From Xanthostigma xanthostigma (taxonomy: Eukaryota; Arthropoda; Insecta; Raphidioptera; Raphidiidae), in contig OY754469.1 of assembly GCA_963575645.1 (NCBI GenBank), positions 12,108,001 to 12,172,000 of the forward strand: a stretch of DNA of 64,000 nucleotides, read 5' to 3'. Position 1 is the stretch's first letter. Each line of letters opens with the position of its first letter. Positions 42,831-54,664 of this stretch are shown in pieces. Position numbers and translations under genes: made by a program. The notes under the pieces are model-generated. The model searched no databases. It was not told the DNA's origin and worked only from the letters and a program-made list of their open reading frames with translations.

Positions 42831-43585
42831 TAGAGTTGGGGAAAAAATAACTTCACGATGAAAAAATCACTGTGACAAGCCGTCTAAAATAATCACTGTG
42901 ATCTGACAAGAGATATCTACGTTCCAAAGTAACGTATGTCGTTCCATGTCACCACAGTCACTGTCGCTCAAACATGACACTATGATCTGACGAGATATCT
43001 ACGTTCCAAGTAACGTATGTCGTTTCATGTCACCGCAGTCACGACGGTCGCTCCAAGTTCCAATAGATCTACGTTCCAAAGTAACGTATGTCGTTCCATG
43101 TCACCGCAGTCACTAGCTGCGGCTTGTAAACGGCTTTTTCTAACCATTTAGGTAAAATTTTAAATTTGGCACAAAAAATATAATGCCACTAAATGTTTAG
43201 AGAAAACAGCTCACGCATCGCAAAAAACCTTGCATTGATTGCCGTTTCCCCATGAAAAAAAGAATATTTACGTTATGTTATCAAATGCGACAGTCCTAAG
43301 CCTGTACAAGTGTGAAGATTATTTTGAATTAACTATATCTTTGCATCTAAACATCATAACAGACAAGTAACGCCGTATCAGATGACAACCTATTACTAAA
43401 TGGTGTATTCGTGATCGGAGTGACAACTGTAACGATAATCAACTAAAAAATCCTAAAAACTAGGAAACATTTATTGTGATGTGAGTGATCGACGTGACAA
43501 AGTCACGATGATTTTTCACTGTGATTTTTGTGTAACCGGAATAACAGTCACTGTGATCTCATAGTAACGACTTTTCCCATGTCTA
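42831..43585. mobile_element. hAT-type element with three internal tandem units
   Basis: Ends TAGAGTTGGGGAAA and TTTTCCCATGTCTA, with perfect 8-bp flanks GTAGACAC (42823-42830, 43586-43593). The left half has three copies of a ~70-bp unit (CTACGTTCCAAAGTAACGTA, CACCGCAGTCAC) at about 42899-43125. AATCACTGTGA motifs occur near both ends. No transposase. Confidence 0.92.
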
Positions 43586-43593
43586 GTAGACAC

Positions 43594-43917
43594 AAATATA
43601 TAGCGATTAATCTATCTATATCTACCTATCTAATAATGTATGTTTTCACATTAAAATGATAAATTGAAAATAAGAAGTGATACTACTTAGGCCAAAGTAG
43701 TCGTAGCTATGATGGTCTTACAAAAAGAATTTTATTTTACAGGCATAGCTTATTTGCACACCAATATTTTACAATTTAAACATTAATTAACAACATACTT
43801 ACCTATACTACATATTACCCTATATTGAATATATTTTTTTATAGTGCATATAGCCTTTGACGCTGAGCACTTATATATTAAAAAAAAAAACATTAATTGA
43901 ACCAAAAAATACATTTA
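43594..43917. other. No recognised feature
   Basis: AT-rich. Nothing recognised. Confidence 0.4.
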
Positions 43918-43925
43918 AATTCAGA

Positions 43926-44411
43926 CAGTGCCGGATTATCCTATAAGCAAATTAAGCAATTGCTTAGGGCATCACGTCTCAGGGGGCACCAAGAAGCACA
44001 ACTCAGAAATGAAAAGTAACCCACTAAACCGTGTAAATGTAAACAATGTTTTTTTTCTTTTTGTCATGTTCTCAAAAATTTTATCTATACTGGTGTGTCT
44101 TTAGAAGTATAAAGTTATAAATACATAACAATTTATTTTTGAAAATGAAAACGAAAAACATTATTTCTTAAGGCTTCAACTTTTTTAAAGTTTTGAAACT
44201 TTTTTCTATTAATTGCATAAAATGCCTAAGGTTCGATTTTATAGACAGTAAAATTTTCAATGAGAGCATGGAAAATCCAATTTTTTTCCTAAAAATCTAT
44301 GCTTTTTAACTTTTTTCTATCAATTTGATTTTTTTTTAAACTGAACATATTAGAGATGGGGCCCATAAGCAAGAAATGCTTAGGGCATCAAGGAGTCTTA
44401 ATCCGGCACTG
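43926..44411. mobile_element. hAT-type miniature element (CAGTGCCGGATTA ends)
   Basis: Ends CAGTGCCGGATTATCC and CTTAATCCGGCACTG; flanks AATTCAGA and GATTCAGA form an 8-bp duplication with one mismatch. GCTTAGGGCATCA occurs near both ends. No coding remnant recognised. Confidence 0.87.
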
Positions 44412-44419
44412 GATTCAGA

Positions 44420-44842
44420 TTAATTAAGAATTTGAAACATTCAAAAAAGAATAGGTACCTATCTAGTAGGTATCTGAAGATATTTAAAAATAGTGACATC
44501 AGCGGTTTTTCTTTGTGGTCACAGTTATCCATTAGTATTTAGTTTCCAACATTATATAAATTCGGTTTGCTCTTTTCTTTGCCAACGAGGCGTGCAACAC
44601 GCGTTGCATGTTAAGACAAACGATAACAATAATGCATCCAGCAGTGAGCCATTTACATAACCTAAAATAATGCAACATACATTACTTACTAGTTGTAACT
44701 TCATTCGAACTGTACGAAAACAATTTCAACTGTTGGAAAGCGTATTATCTTCTTCAGAAAATAATAAAAAATAAAATTAGCGAGTGCAGTGCCAAACTTT
44801 GCCAACAATATCGTGTATTTTGTTATTATTTTATTATCTTGC
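44420..44842. other. No recognised feature
   Basis: Nothing recognised. Confidence 0.4.
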
Positions 44843-45187
44843 TAGCGGCCCGGCCCGGTTTCACCCGGGTGAGATAAATATAATTCTGCAAAACGTATTT
44901 CGTTTGCGGCTCAGCGTCTGAGCTAAGAGCTTTGAGCGAATCCTGTCAGATGTCGCCACTTGGTACTAAAACAGTTTTTTCTGTTTGCTTCTGAACTAAT
45001 AACTTTGAGCAAATTTTATCAGATGTCGCTACATCTTACTAAAACAGTTTTTTTGACAAAATACCGTGATTTAATAATAGTGTAAGTTGAACCAAGCAAG
45101 ACACATTTACAAAATTTCATTAAAATCGGTTCAATCGTTTTGGAGATTAGCGCGGACGAACATCGTGACACGAGATTTTTATATATA
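44843..45187 (-). mobile_element. Helitron-type element, near full length
   Basis: Reversed, it starts CTATATATAAAAATCTCGTG, then has ATCTCCAAAACGATTGAACC, and ends ACCGGGCCGGGCCGCTAG. Internal CTGTTTTAGTA and CGACATCTG modules as in 10554-10918. The inverted-repeat element starting at 45188 was inserted at, or next to, its 5' end. Confidence 0.65.
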
Positions 45188-45349
45188 GAGTGACCGGTAA
45201 TTGCTCGTATTCCTCTCGGGAGAAGAAACTATGACTAATTAGGAATGATTTATTTTCACTTTTGTGAAGAATTTTTATTTTATATTTATTGTAAGTTTTA
45301 ACGCACAACATAAAATCTAACAGTAAATTTTATGGTTTTTGGTCTAATA

Positions 45350-46126
45350 GGCCCCACTCACGATCAAACTTCATGCCACAGTTCAGTGTTCAGTGAAGTT
45401 GGACAGATTAATCGAAAGACTGACTGGCACCACACACAGTTCATGCAAACTGCTCAGTTTTTTAAATTTTTTGTGTTCAATTTGGTTCAGTTGTTGGCAT
45501 ACACTCGTCGAGTATAGATACATAAGATATATTATATTATATACACAATATAATATTATACTATAGAGTATAGTTCATTAATAAGAACTAAATGAGTAAT
45601 TTAAATGGTGAGGATTGGCTGTTCAGAGCTATGGGATTGTATTTAGAAATAAGAAAAAAAAAGAAGAATATGGGTGAAACATTGGTTAGAAATGCGTGAT
45701 TCAAGAAGTCATGTTTATTTGATTAATGAATTACAACTTGAGCCGCTTGATTGCAATAATTATTTACGAATGAATGAATTAACTTACAATTATTTACTGG
45801 AATTAGTTACCCTATTTATTAAGAACCAGGACACAAATATGTGAAAATCTATTTCTGCACAAGAAAGGCAGCAACATTGAGATTTTTGGCTTCTGGTTGT
45901 ACAAAACACAGAACTCCAAAAACTGAACTGAAAAACACCCACACACACAACAGTTTACTTGAACACTGAACACTGAAGTCGTTCAAAAATCAAGATGCAT
46001 TTGATGAGTTCATGCTTGACTTCAGTGTTGGTTTCAGTGTTTATTTGTCCCACACACTATCATGCTTCACTGAACTATAAGTTTGAACACTGAACTGTTG
46101 CATGAAGTGTGATCGTGAGTGGGGCC
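45350..46126. mobile_element. PIF/Harbinger element, decayed, nested
   Basis: The ends GGCCCCACTCACGATC and GATCGTGAGTGGGGCC are perfect inverted repeats. Just inside, TTCAGTGTTCAGTGAAG-type motifs recur in both arms. TA lies on each side, but a 3-bp duplication is not evident. The centre carries the transposase remnant described separately. Confidence 0.75.
45592..45900 (+). pseudogene. Harbinger (HARBI1-like) transposase N-terminal remnant
   Basis: From 45592 the frame reads MSNLNGEDWLFRAMGLYLEI then a lysine run. One base shift later (45671) it continues WVKHWLEMRDSRSHVYLINE, then LQLEPLDCNNYLRMNELTYN, YLLELVTLFIKNQDTNM, a stop, and KSISAQERQQ. This matches the N-terminal region of PIF/Harbinger nucleases: WVRPW(L), a YxxLxxELRxED-like block, YRNYLRM, then LLxxVxPxIxKxDTxMRxxIxxxERL. 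The DDE catalytic domain is missing. A plain DNA transposon relic with at least one frameshift and two stops; host function unlikely. Confidence 0.8.
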
Positions 46127-46351
46127 TATTAGAAAGGTTGACCAATTAGTAAGCTATCAGATCATGGAAAAATTCATGCAAAAAAGAGAGAATATTTTTT
46201 TTTATTTTTTACTCCCAAAATTCGGATTTTTGCAAAAAGAAAACCGAATTAGATTGTCTCGCATTTTCGACCACCAAGTGATAGAGGCTAAATCATTCCA
46301 AATTAGTCATAGTTTCTTCTCCCGAGAGGAATACGAGCAATTACCGCTGTA

Positions 46352-46907
46352 TATAGATTTCATTGTAATGCCCTTACGCGATCGATATATGGTGATTAAC
46401 TTTAAACCAAAACTACTTATATAAAAGCAATAAAAATGTAGTAGCGCTGTTAATTTTTACATTTATGAAACATCACCATACAAGATTAATCAAATTAACA
46501 GTTAATAGTTTAGTCACTGAACTGTGGCATGGAGCAATGTACGTTTAAATTATTTAAGATCATGTGATAGTGCGTGAACCGTAGGTATAGTGCAATACAA
46601 TGTTGGAAGGTTATGCATAAGAGATGAGATGGCGCGGTATTAGGTACGCTATGTTACCACAGCTGTGCAACAAGCTTCTTAATGGCGTCTTTAACAACCT
46701 CAAAACATTGCTTCCTTCCTATACGCGACATAACGTTACGTGTCGATCTGTTTACCATTTCTGAATTTAATTGACACTATTACGCCTCATAAATGAACTT
46801 AGTCTTACGCAATAATTTCTGCTGGCGCGTTTGGATGAGAGTAAAAACGTGCAAATGCCGCGATACACGACGCTGTTCATGACGCGTCGTTACGTTTAAT
46901 TTAGTTT
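46352..46907. other. No recognised feature
   Basis: Nothing recognised. Confidence 0.4.
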
Positions 46908-47138
46908 AATTGCGTGAGATGACAGCGCAAAAAGGTGTGTTAGGGCTTGTTGTGTGTGTGCGTTGGAGTATAATATGGCTTTTCTTAATGGCGACATCTA
47001 ACATAGATTTATTAGTTACTAGAATTGCGTTGGATGACAGCGCAAAAAGATGTGTTAATGTTTGTTGTGTGTGATTGCGTTAGATTATAACATAGCTTTT
47101 GTTGATGGCGACATCTGCTTACATTTATTAGTTCAAAG
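46908..47138 (+). repeat. Tandem duplication, two ~115-bp units
   Basis: Each unit contains GATGACAGCGCAAAAAG, TTGTTGTGTGTG, ATGGCGACATCT and TTTATTAGTT. Units 46908-47022 and 47023-47138 are about 80% identical. Confidence 0.8.
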
Positions 47139-47977
47139 AATAGTGATTAAAATCGCACTGCTTGTAACTTAAAGTTGCATTTGGCAAGTTTAAATTTGTT
47201 TCACATCTGCCAGGAGTCCCACGACGGGTTCTCCTTTTTTAAGTAAAATTTCTTTTGGCACGGAAGGATAAAATCGATTCATGACATTGAAAGTGTAACG
47301 AAACGTTGCAATGCACGTATACCGTATACTATAAAAATCAGTCTTACAACGTTGTGATATGGTGGGTGAGAAGTATAGTGGCTGCCTCGGCGGTTAGTGT
47401 CATCATTAGGTATATACGTTTTTAGTTTTTTTTTTACAATTACACCAGTTTTACTTCTGTAGTGTGTAGTGTAAAATACAGTCTCTTTATTTCCATTAAA
47501 AACTTAAAACTTACTGACAAAATATGTAAATTATAAATTATCATTTTTTTTTATTACAATAGAAATTTTTGGAGTAACACTTCTTTTGTGAAAGTTGAAA
47601 TTTGGCGTCGGGTTAATTAAATAATTATAACATTCGATGAATTATTAAGATTACTGTTCCGATATAAATAAATCAGCAGGTTGTCTGTTTCAGAAGCGAT
47701 CAGATTCAGATCACAAAGTTTGTTAATTAAAAATAAAATTTGAAAAGGAATCTGTCAAAATATGACAACAAATTTAAAAACAAAAGGTGTTATGATTGCT
47801 GAGAAAACAATTGCCTAGTTAAAACATACATTTATGGATACAAAGAAAAGTGGCGTATGGTATATATTTTTCGAATAATAATAAGATTAAAGATGATTCA
47901 GCACGTCTATTGGCTTGTGAACTATGTACGTATAACAACGAATCTAGTTTCATACTCAAAATAAAGCTCAAAATATA
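47139..47977. other. No recognised feature
   Basis: AT-rich. Nothing recognised. Confidence 0.4.
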
Positions 47978-48102
47978 ATATATTACACCACAAGGGCCGA
48001 AAGTTTGATATTCTTGCACTGTGCGCCATGACACTCGAGGCGAAGCCGGGGGCACCGTGACGCGCAGTGCAAGGTATCAAACTTTCGGACAGTGTGGTGT
48101 AT
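47978..48102. repeat. GC-richer hairpin
   Basis: ACACCACA...CGAAAGTTTGATAT and TGCACTGTGCGCC on the left pair with GCGCAGTGCA, ATCAAACTTTCGG and GTGTGGTGT on the right, leaving a ~20-bp loop. It adjoins the next element. Confidence 0.7.
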
Positions 48103-48103
48103 A

Positions 48104-48420
48104 CTATTTTCTTCATACCTCGGTCGTAAGTACGCTTATTAAATACATTAATTAATTATTTACATAAAAACAGATAAATTCCAAGCAAGCAGCTTTAAGG
48201 TTATACGTAAAAACACGAATGACGCGACTATTAGTCAATATTTGCTATGGAAACGACATCTAAACAACAGTTGATAGGTTATTTTTTTTCTTAACTGCCG
48301 CCGGAACGTACGTACTTCCTGCATCAGTGCGTGTAATTCCACCAATGCGTAAATGTTAGACATTCAGCCCTACAATTGATGCCGAAAGTATGTACTTTCG
48401 ATCGAGGTATGAAGAAAATA
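48104..48420. mobile_element. Miniature inverted-repeat element (~317 bp)
   Basis: The ends TATTTTCTTCATACCTCGGT and CGAGGTATGAAGAAAATA are inverted over about 29 bp, with TA-type flanks. Superfamily unassigned. Confidence 0.65.
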
Positions 48421-49545
48421 TATTGAATTTAAAACAGAAGAACTACACTAATTGTTCTACAATCTGTAGAAATGATTTTTATTTATTATACTTTAATAAA
48501 TTTTGCGTGTAGCGATACAGTTGCTAAATCGATCATTTTCGATTCAAAAGGTAGCTTGTATAATACGTGCCACGAATCTAAAAGGCTCGGAAGTTTGTAC
48601 AGTTTGTTGAAAAACTACAAACTTGCAACTCAACAAAACTAACATAGCAACAACAACTTGACAATAGCGTACTCGACTGTACTTTAAAGCAGGAAAGCGA
48701 CAAGTGACAAAGGCAACGAGCGATCACGGCCAATCACGGACGAGCGCACGTTCTGTGCAGGTAGCTGGGAGGTGGTGGGAGTATCAACGGCTCTAAAATG
48801 TGCCTTTGTGACTAACTTCCAAACCTTTTAGATCCGCAGCGCGTATTATATTGTATATGATAGATTGTAGATACGCTCAACAACTACAGTCGTTAGCGTC
48901 TCAATCATTCGACATAAGCTACTTTGCTTTGTGTTGTCTCGTGATATGTTTAAAAGTAGCTGTGAGTTAGCTGTATTATATAAGTTGTACAGAAGCACGT
49001 GAGAACAAACAAATGAAGTCTGTCACTCCGCTGTCATCTCAGACACGCCGTGAGCGAACTCGGAGAGAATACCTGGTATACCGATTGCATTGAAAAAGAG
49101 TCAACAAACAGAGCTAATTAAATCAAAATTAGTCCAGACGTTGAATGACTTGACAATAAAACAGAAAAAAATTACATAGACGAGTTCTTTCGTCTAAGCA
49201 TACAAAATAGTAAAAAAATTCGTAAAAAACTACGAAACGGCAGACCGTTTGTCAACAGTTACATAGAACAAACGGTATAAACAGGGGTGTAGAAATACCT
49301 GGAGTTCAAGTGCGACGAGTCCAAGCAAACCTCTCGTGAACAAGTGACCCGAAGTAGTGTAGGTATGTGTCTTTATGTATACATAAACCTGAGAAGGATG
49401 GAGATAAAGAGAACAATCTCTTATGGATGTTGTACGGAAATATTGGATGAACTCATATACTTTTAATCTATACTAAGCATAGGAATAAAATCGCAATCGA
49501 ACTATTAGGGTGCAAACATATACTTTTGTCTTTTTTTACGCCGTA
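48421..49545 (+). promoter_or_regulatory. Possible promoter and first exon (speculative)
   Basis: A less repetitive, GC-richer stretch. It has a CCAAT box (48730-48734), a TATATAAG box (48977-48984) and a GTATGT splice-donor-like site after AG at 49363, without a long open frame between. It could be the 5' end of a host gene or noncoding RNA running right, or an unrecognised LTR-like promoter. Nothing downstream in the window confirms either. Confidence 0.2.
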
Positions 49546-49547
49546 TG

Positions 49548-49643
49548 CACTGGCGTATCCAGGAGAGCAAAACAAGCACGGGGCCCCGGATTAAGACATT
49601 TCTAATTTGCCCCCTCCTGGGCCAAAAGCTGGGTACGCCCATG
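49548..49643. mobile_element. Very short inverted-repeat element, hAT-like ends
   Basis: CACTGGCGTATCCAGGAG and GCTGGGTACGCCCATG are inverted ends 96 bp apart. The sequence between is GC-rich (GGGGCCCCGG). Flanks do not show a duplication. Confidence 0.45.
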
Positions 49644-49649
49644 TTAACG

Positions 49650-50038
49650 TCATAGAAAAAGACAAAGTTTTTGAAACAGAGATACTTTATTCAGATTGAA
49701 TGCAAGTACATCAACCAATCCTATCATCGGAGAAATCAGGGAATTACATCGAAGAAAGAGACGCAGATATATTTTCGATACGCTTTGTTGCGTACACTCA
49801 CCGCACATTGAGTAGATAGACACTGGTTCATATAGTAAATTATTAAATATATGGATGAACTTAACCGTTGTAGACAAAGTATGCTACTAGCCAAAGATAA
49901 CGGTCAGGGCCATGAGCAGTTAAAAACAGTGAAGTAACAGGAAAATTATTTATTATTTAGTCAATATAATCTGCAATCTGAAACCACATGAGAGGTAATA
50001 TATGTAATTTTGAGAGTTCATTAAAAGAAAAGCAAAAA
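49650..50038. other. No recognised feature
   Basis: Nothing recognised. Confidence 0.35.
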
Positions 50039-50040
50039 TA

Positions 50041-50189
50041 CAGTCAAATCTGAGTGAGTGAGAACTGGGTAAGCGAGAAAACTCTCTAAGTGAGAGTATA
50101 ATTGCCAGGCACCGTCTTTGTAACCCTCTAAAACCCCTATAAGTGAGAAACAGAAACATCTATAAGAGAAAGACGTTTTTCACTCATGG
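50041..50189 (+). mobile_element. pogo-like terminal repeat, left-facing end
   Basis: TA then CAGTCAAATCTGAGTGAGTG...AACTGGGTAAGCGAG, with further GTGAGA motifs, resembles pogo/Tigger ends. The same ~140 bp occurs inverted at 58470-58605, 8.4 kb away. The sequences diverge immediately inside both. Confidence 0.6.
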
Positions 50190-52068
50190 ACTGAGACTAC
50201 TACTTGCCTGTACATCTGTAAGCGATAGCAGAATGTATTAATAGTTCCACGAAATTTAAGAATGACTCATAAATAGCTGAACTAACATTGTTTTTGTATC
50301 ATTGGTTTTTTGTTTTCTTTTTTTAGCATCTATGTCGAATAATACATATACATGTTCATAGGCGTAGCAACGATTTTATCCTAGGGGGACCAAATTTTCA
50401 ACTCTACCTACCATTACCAGCTGCCACTTATTCATAATTTGAAAACTGTTCATAAAAGCGAAAACGATCAATACGACTTTCTGGGGATATTTCTCGACAA
50501 AGAAAAGATGTAGATTTATCTTATTTGTACGTGAACAATTAATATTAAAAATATTGACACGTAAAACTATATAATTTTGACATTTAATTCTTATTTTTTT
50601 TTATTCTTAAAATTGTTTTACGTTTGTTACATTTACCAATATTTTTTTTATTTTTTAAATCTTCTTTTATTGCATATTAGGGTATTCAAACAAAAAAATA
50701 TGTAGGAAGGATACTTCCCCTCACTAGAGCGAGGGGAAGGATTCAACGTGTAAATGTGCATATGTTTGTGTTGTGTGAGTGCGTCGTGTAATGTATGTAT
50801 GTGCTTATGAAGAGCTTTATAGCGTTACAATGCAAACTAAGTTAGTGAAAATATATGTCATTTACGAATTTTTTTTTTGAGACTATTAACAGAAGATATC
50901 GTATTTTATGTTTTAAAAATGACGCCTTCCGAAGGCGGGAGTGTATTTTGGCGCTTTCTTCATACAGTAGGCTTTTTGAAAAAGCTGTGCCATCTTAATT
51001 TTAACACTGAGATGGGTCTCCTTATCTCCATACTCCATGCATAACCCATAGCGAATCTGAGTTGGGTTCTGTATTGTTGCTTCTACCGTCATGCGGCACT
51101 ACTGTTATTTCACGTCGCACGTCATGTTTTACCTATACACTGGAGATATGAATCTCGTGCAATTAAACAGCTTCCCTTGTCATTAGTAACTACATTCTAC
51201 AGTGGCTGCTAACGTGACGTCGTCGCAGCCGAATTGTAAATGTAGCCACTTTATGAAGCGGCTAGCCATTTAATAAAACGACGCTATGTAACCAATAACT
51301 ACACACAATAGTCAGGGACTACGAAGGCAGAGTGCACTAAGTTATTACATGAAAGAAAACAAGTTGCCATTATATTTGATCGTTATTTAAGACAGCAACC
51401 ACAGCATGATTCATTGTAATGTATACCTATGGAAAATTATTGGGGGTGGGGGTAACTGAAATGGAGTCTTGGGAAACCTATTTTTGATATGGATTTTAGG
51501 GGTTGAGGTGAAGCATCGGGTAAAAAAATGTTTCAAACAAATGTTGAAGTCTTTTCTCGAAAAATCATAATTTGTCATAAAAAATAGGTGTTCTTATTAA
51601 AAATGTTAAAGTAACCCTCATCCCTGCGCATTGGTTGGAGAGTGGTATTTGTCTCCCTTCAAACTAAACAGCTTTTGTCTGAAACTTTTTTTCCGAAAAT
51701 GTTGCTCTGTCTCAATAATTTCCAATACAGATTAAAATGAATCACCGGTTCCCAAAAAACTATTACTGTCCAACAAATTTTAAAATTTTAAGTTTTAACT
51801 CTACGAGACTACATCAAAATGAATACCCAAAGTGTTTCCACGCTGGCGGATCAGGTTCTCGCAAGGCTGCCTATAAGTGATTAAAGTCACATTAAGGACT
51901 ATCTTTTCTGAAAGTTTCGTCCTCTATAAAACCGGAACGATTTTTTACGTCCGCCACTTGAATTATGACCCAAACTGACTGACAAACATGTGAAGTTAAA
52001 TAAAAGCTTGTAAAAATGATTTATTTGGAACATATAAAATGAACGCGTCTTGGAAACAAATGCGTGTA
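50190..52068. other. No recognised gene
   Basis: AT-rich, partly unique-looking. A half-end similar to GGGCGTAGCAACG lies near 50360. No recognisable coding sequence or complete element in these 1.9 kb. Confidence 0.4.
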
Positions 52069-52076
52069 CTGAACAG

Positions 52077-52353
52077 CAAGGGCGTAGATATTTATTTTTC
52101 TGGGGGGTACCTAAAGCAAAAAAATCAACGTTTTTTTTAAGTTTTATTAATATCACAGAAGAATATTCACGAAGGAAGGTGTCAAGCAAAATATTAATTT
52201 CCAAAATAATTGACAAATTCCTTTTCAAAAAATATTTCAAAATTTTATTTTTCATCCAGTGGTATTCGTATTATTTTCAGTTTTATTTTTTTACTGTTAT
52301 GATCCTGGGGGGGGGGTAATTACCCCCTTTACCCCCCAATTTCTACGCTCTTG
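52077..52353 (+). mobile_element. hAT-type miniature element (CAAGGGCGTAGA ends)
   Basis: Ends CAAGGGCGTAGATA and TTTCTACGCTCTTG; flanks CTGAACAG and CTGAAAAG form an 8-bp duplication with one mismatch. G- and C-runs lie inside each end. Sibling fragment at 21458-21695. The 118- and 89-codon frames overlapping it on opposite strands are incidental. Confidence 0.82.
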
Positions 52354-52457
52354 CTGAAAAGTCACATGTTCTTATTTGTTCATATAAATGTATATGTCTT
52401 ACGACGTGACGATACTTCAAAATATATTTTTGCTGTCTTCGTTTGATGTAAACAGCG

Positions 52458-52459
52458 AC

Positions 52460-52496
<37 letters not shown>

Positions 52497-52513
52497 AAGA
52501 GAGGGAGAGAGAG
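52458..52513. repeat. (TA)n(GA)n compound microsatellite
   Basis: About eleven TA units run into about ten GA units, then an impure GA stretch. Confidence 0.95.
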
Positions 52514-53325
52514 GATGAAATCAAATCAAGTTCAGGTCGCGAACTGGCAAGGTCACTTTGGTCATGTCGAGTAAGTATAATTATTACGTAATTGATAATA
52601 TCCGAGCCCAGCGAACATAATCTCTTATGGGGTTGGATGTGCAATTGTATTCCGAAGCGTCTAGCTTACCTGAAAATTATTAAACGTGAATCTAACAGTT
52701 CAGTTTCGCAGGTAGACAGGATACACTGTTCATTTTCAGCCAGTTAGAATTGAATTTCATGTGGCTGAATAGCTAACGAGAAGATCAAACGCGACTAGGG
52801 TCACCAATATCGGATCGTACTCAATTTCACATACCACTAATCTAGGGGTATGTGCTTTATTATCGCTTTGCGCGTCAGAGCTGACTTTCGTTCCTACATG
52901 AAGTTATATCTAAGTTAATTTCACACGAAATCAATTCAAATTGAAGCTTTTTGAAACAGGAGATTCTGATCTATAAAACAGAACCATTTTTAAATCCATT
53001 CTAGTCCATACATACTATTAAAATTGCAATTGAAAATCACGAACAGCAGTTGTCGGTTGGTCTGTACGTCCGAGCTCTACAGATCGCAATGTTGGTCGGA
53101 TCGCCTTGGGTTATATTTTATTAACTTTGTTTACTTTCAGACCAGAACCCTATTTAAATTCACTAAAATGTGTTCAGTAGTTTAATTTTTATAAACATTT
53201 TTATTTTCTATTATTTTTGACAGCTAAAAGTTAAAAAAAAAACAATATAATTATTACTGTAAGTGTAGTATATTACCGTAGAATAAGTGCTATAATACTT
53301 CTATACCACGATAACAGCGGCCCGG
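52514..53325. other. No recognised feature
   Basis: Nothing recognised. Confidence 0.4.
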
Positions 53326-53327
53326 TG

Positions 53328-53401
53328 CAAGGGCGCTATGGCCAAGCGGTTAAGGCGTAAGTCCAGTAATGAGAAGGTGCCGGGTTCGATTCCCGCCGAC
53401 A
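53328..53401 (+). repeat. tRNA-like SINE head
   Basis: GCTATGGCCAAGCGGTTAAG looks like the A box of a Leu/Ser-type tRNA; GCCGGGTTCGATTCCCG is a perfect B box with T-arm. The intervening anticodon arm does not fold and the acceptor strands do not pair, so a functional tRNA is unlikely. An AT-rich tail follows. Confidence 0.55.
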
Positions 53402-53735
53402 TAATTGAATTATTTTTCTATTCCACTTGATATTTATATAATATTATATATAATATATTTGTCATTGTTTTTATTTTTTTTTAATTTTTATTTTATTAAT
53501 TGTTAATTGTTTTTCTTTCTTAGAATTACTTGTGCCAAGATCAAGTTACATATTGTATTCTTGTTTATTTACGCAGGAAGGTCTCGCGACAAGCTTTTAT
53601 ATCATATAAATTGTATTATGTAATCAATGGTTGGGTTTTATTTAATTTAAAGTTTATTTCCTTCTTTTTAGTGCATTTAAATAAAAACTTGATTCGAAAA
53701 ATGTTTCTTTACTCTTAATTTTATTTTTAAGTTTT
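53402..53735. other. AT-rich tail, no recognised gene
   Basis: Low-complexity AT-rich sequence, perhaps the SINE body and tail. A 62-codon frame here (53530-53718) has no motif. Confidence 0.4.
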
Positions 53736-53739
53736 TAGT

Positions 53740-53960
53740 GTGCTTTATTAACGAAAGCCGGACCGATCAGTTATTATAATATTGTATTGTCATCGGAACT
53801 ACATACGTATGCAAGATTTCAGCTCAATTGGATAACAGGAAGTGGGTCAAATTTAACATGTAAGATTTGATTTCAGACTCACAGACATCGGGACAGGTGT
53901 GAAAGCTTGCATAAAAAACTTTGTGTGTAACCCTTACGTTGAAGTAAAATATGTGAAACG
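53740..53960 (+). repeat. Dispersed repeat with LINE-tail modules
   Basis: GAAAGCCGGACCGATCAGTT, then TTTCAGCTCAATTGGATAAC and AAGTGGGTCAAATTT, share modules with 12070-12250. Confidence 0.5.
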
Positions 53961-54662
53961 TACATTATATTGTTCGGTTTACAATTTTTTTTATATATAG
54001 ATAAATAAACAGGCAACAAATGGATAAAACTAAAAATTCGTTCTAGGAATCTTTAAAACTGCACAATTACAAGCTGGATTCCAATTTTTATGTGTATTTA
54101 TTCAACTAACTTCTGTAGAATTCATTAAAAAACAACTCTCGCAGTATGTGAATTTTGTGATCCGTTGTTATATAAGACGTTTTTGTCATGCATAAACGGA
54201 CTTAGTAGGCTGCGCAAAAACGTCACATTTGTTCGTAACGCTACGTTACTGGAGTAGTCCCTTCGCAAAGCTCACAAAACGTGCCCAAAAAATTTTACTT
54301 CATTAACTATGCCAACAGCCCTAGTATCTACGCGAAGTTACCTGTCCTTTCAGCCGACGGATAGGTACTAAAAATTGTTTTCCTTCCGATGAGAATTAGA
54401 TAACTGAAATAAATATTGTTGTTGACCAATGGTCGGAATACTGCAATGACGGAGGACATCTTTGGGAGCAGCTGTCACACTGAGTTAGTCACAAGGAAAA
54501 AGTTTTGCAAGTAAAAAGTTTTAAGTTAAAGTTCACTTATATATGCCCAAATGGGCAATACGAGAATAAATTCCCAAAACAGTAATTGAAGTTACTTAAG
54601 AGAGAGAGCATGACTTTTGTAAATTTCTAAGAATTTAGTTCAATTTTAGAAATATAAATAAA
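53961..54662. other. No recognised feature
   Basis: Nothing recognised. Confidence 0.4.
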
Positions 54663-54664
54663 TA

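Larger units (their letters stand above)
45188..46349. mobile_element. TA-flanked inverted-repeat element holding a Harbinger relic
   Basis: The terminal repeats extend ~65 bp (GGTAATTGCTCGTATTCCTC; ACTATGACTAATTAGGAATG), with TA outside both ends (45186-45187, 46350-46351). This suggests a Tc1/mariner-like non-autonomous element. A partial relative is at 28137-28200. Another transposon occupies 45350-46126. The 101-codon frame at 46119-46424 crosses element borders and is not a gene. Confidence 0.7.

Noticed and set aside
53328-53401. Functional tRNA-Leu or tRNA-Ser
   Set aside because: The T arm is perfect, but the anticodon arm and acceptor stem do not form.
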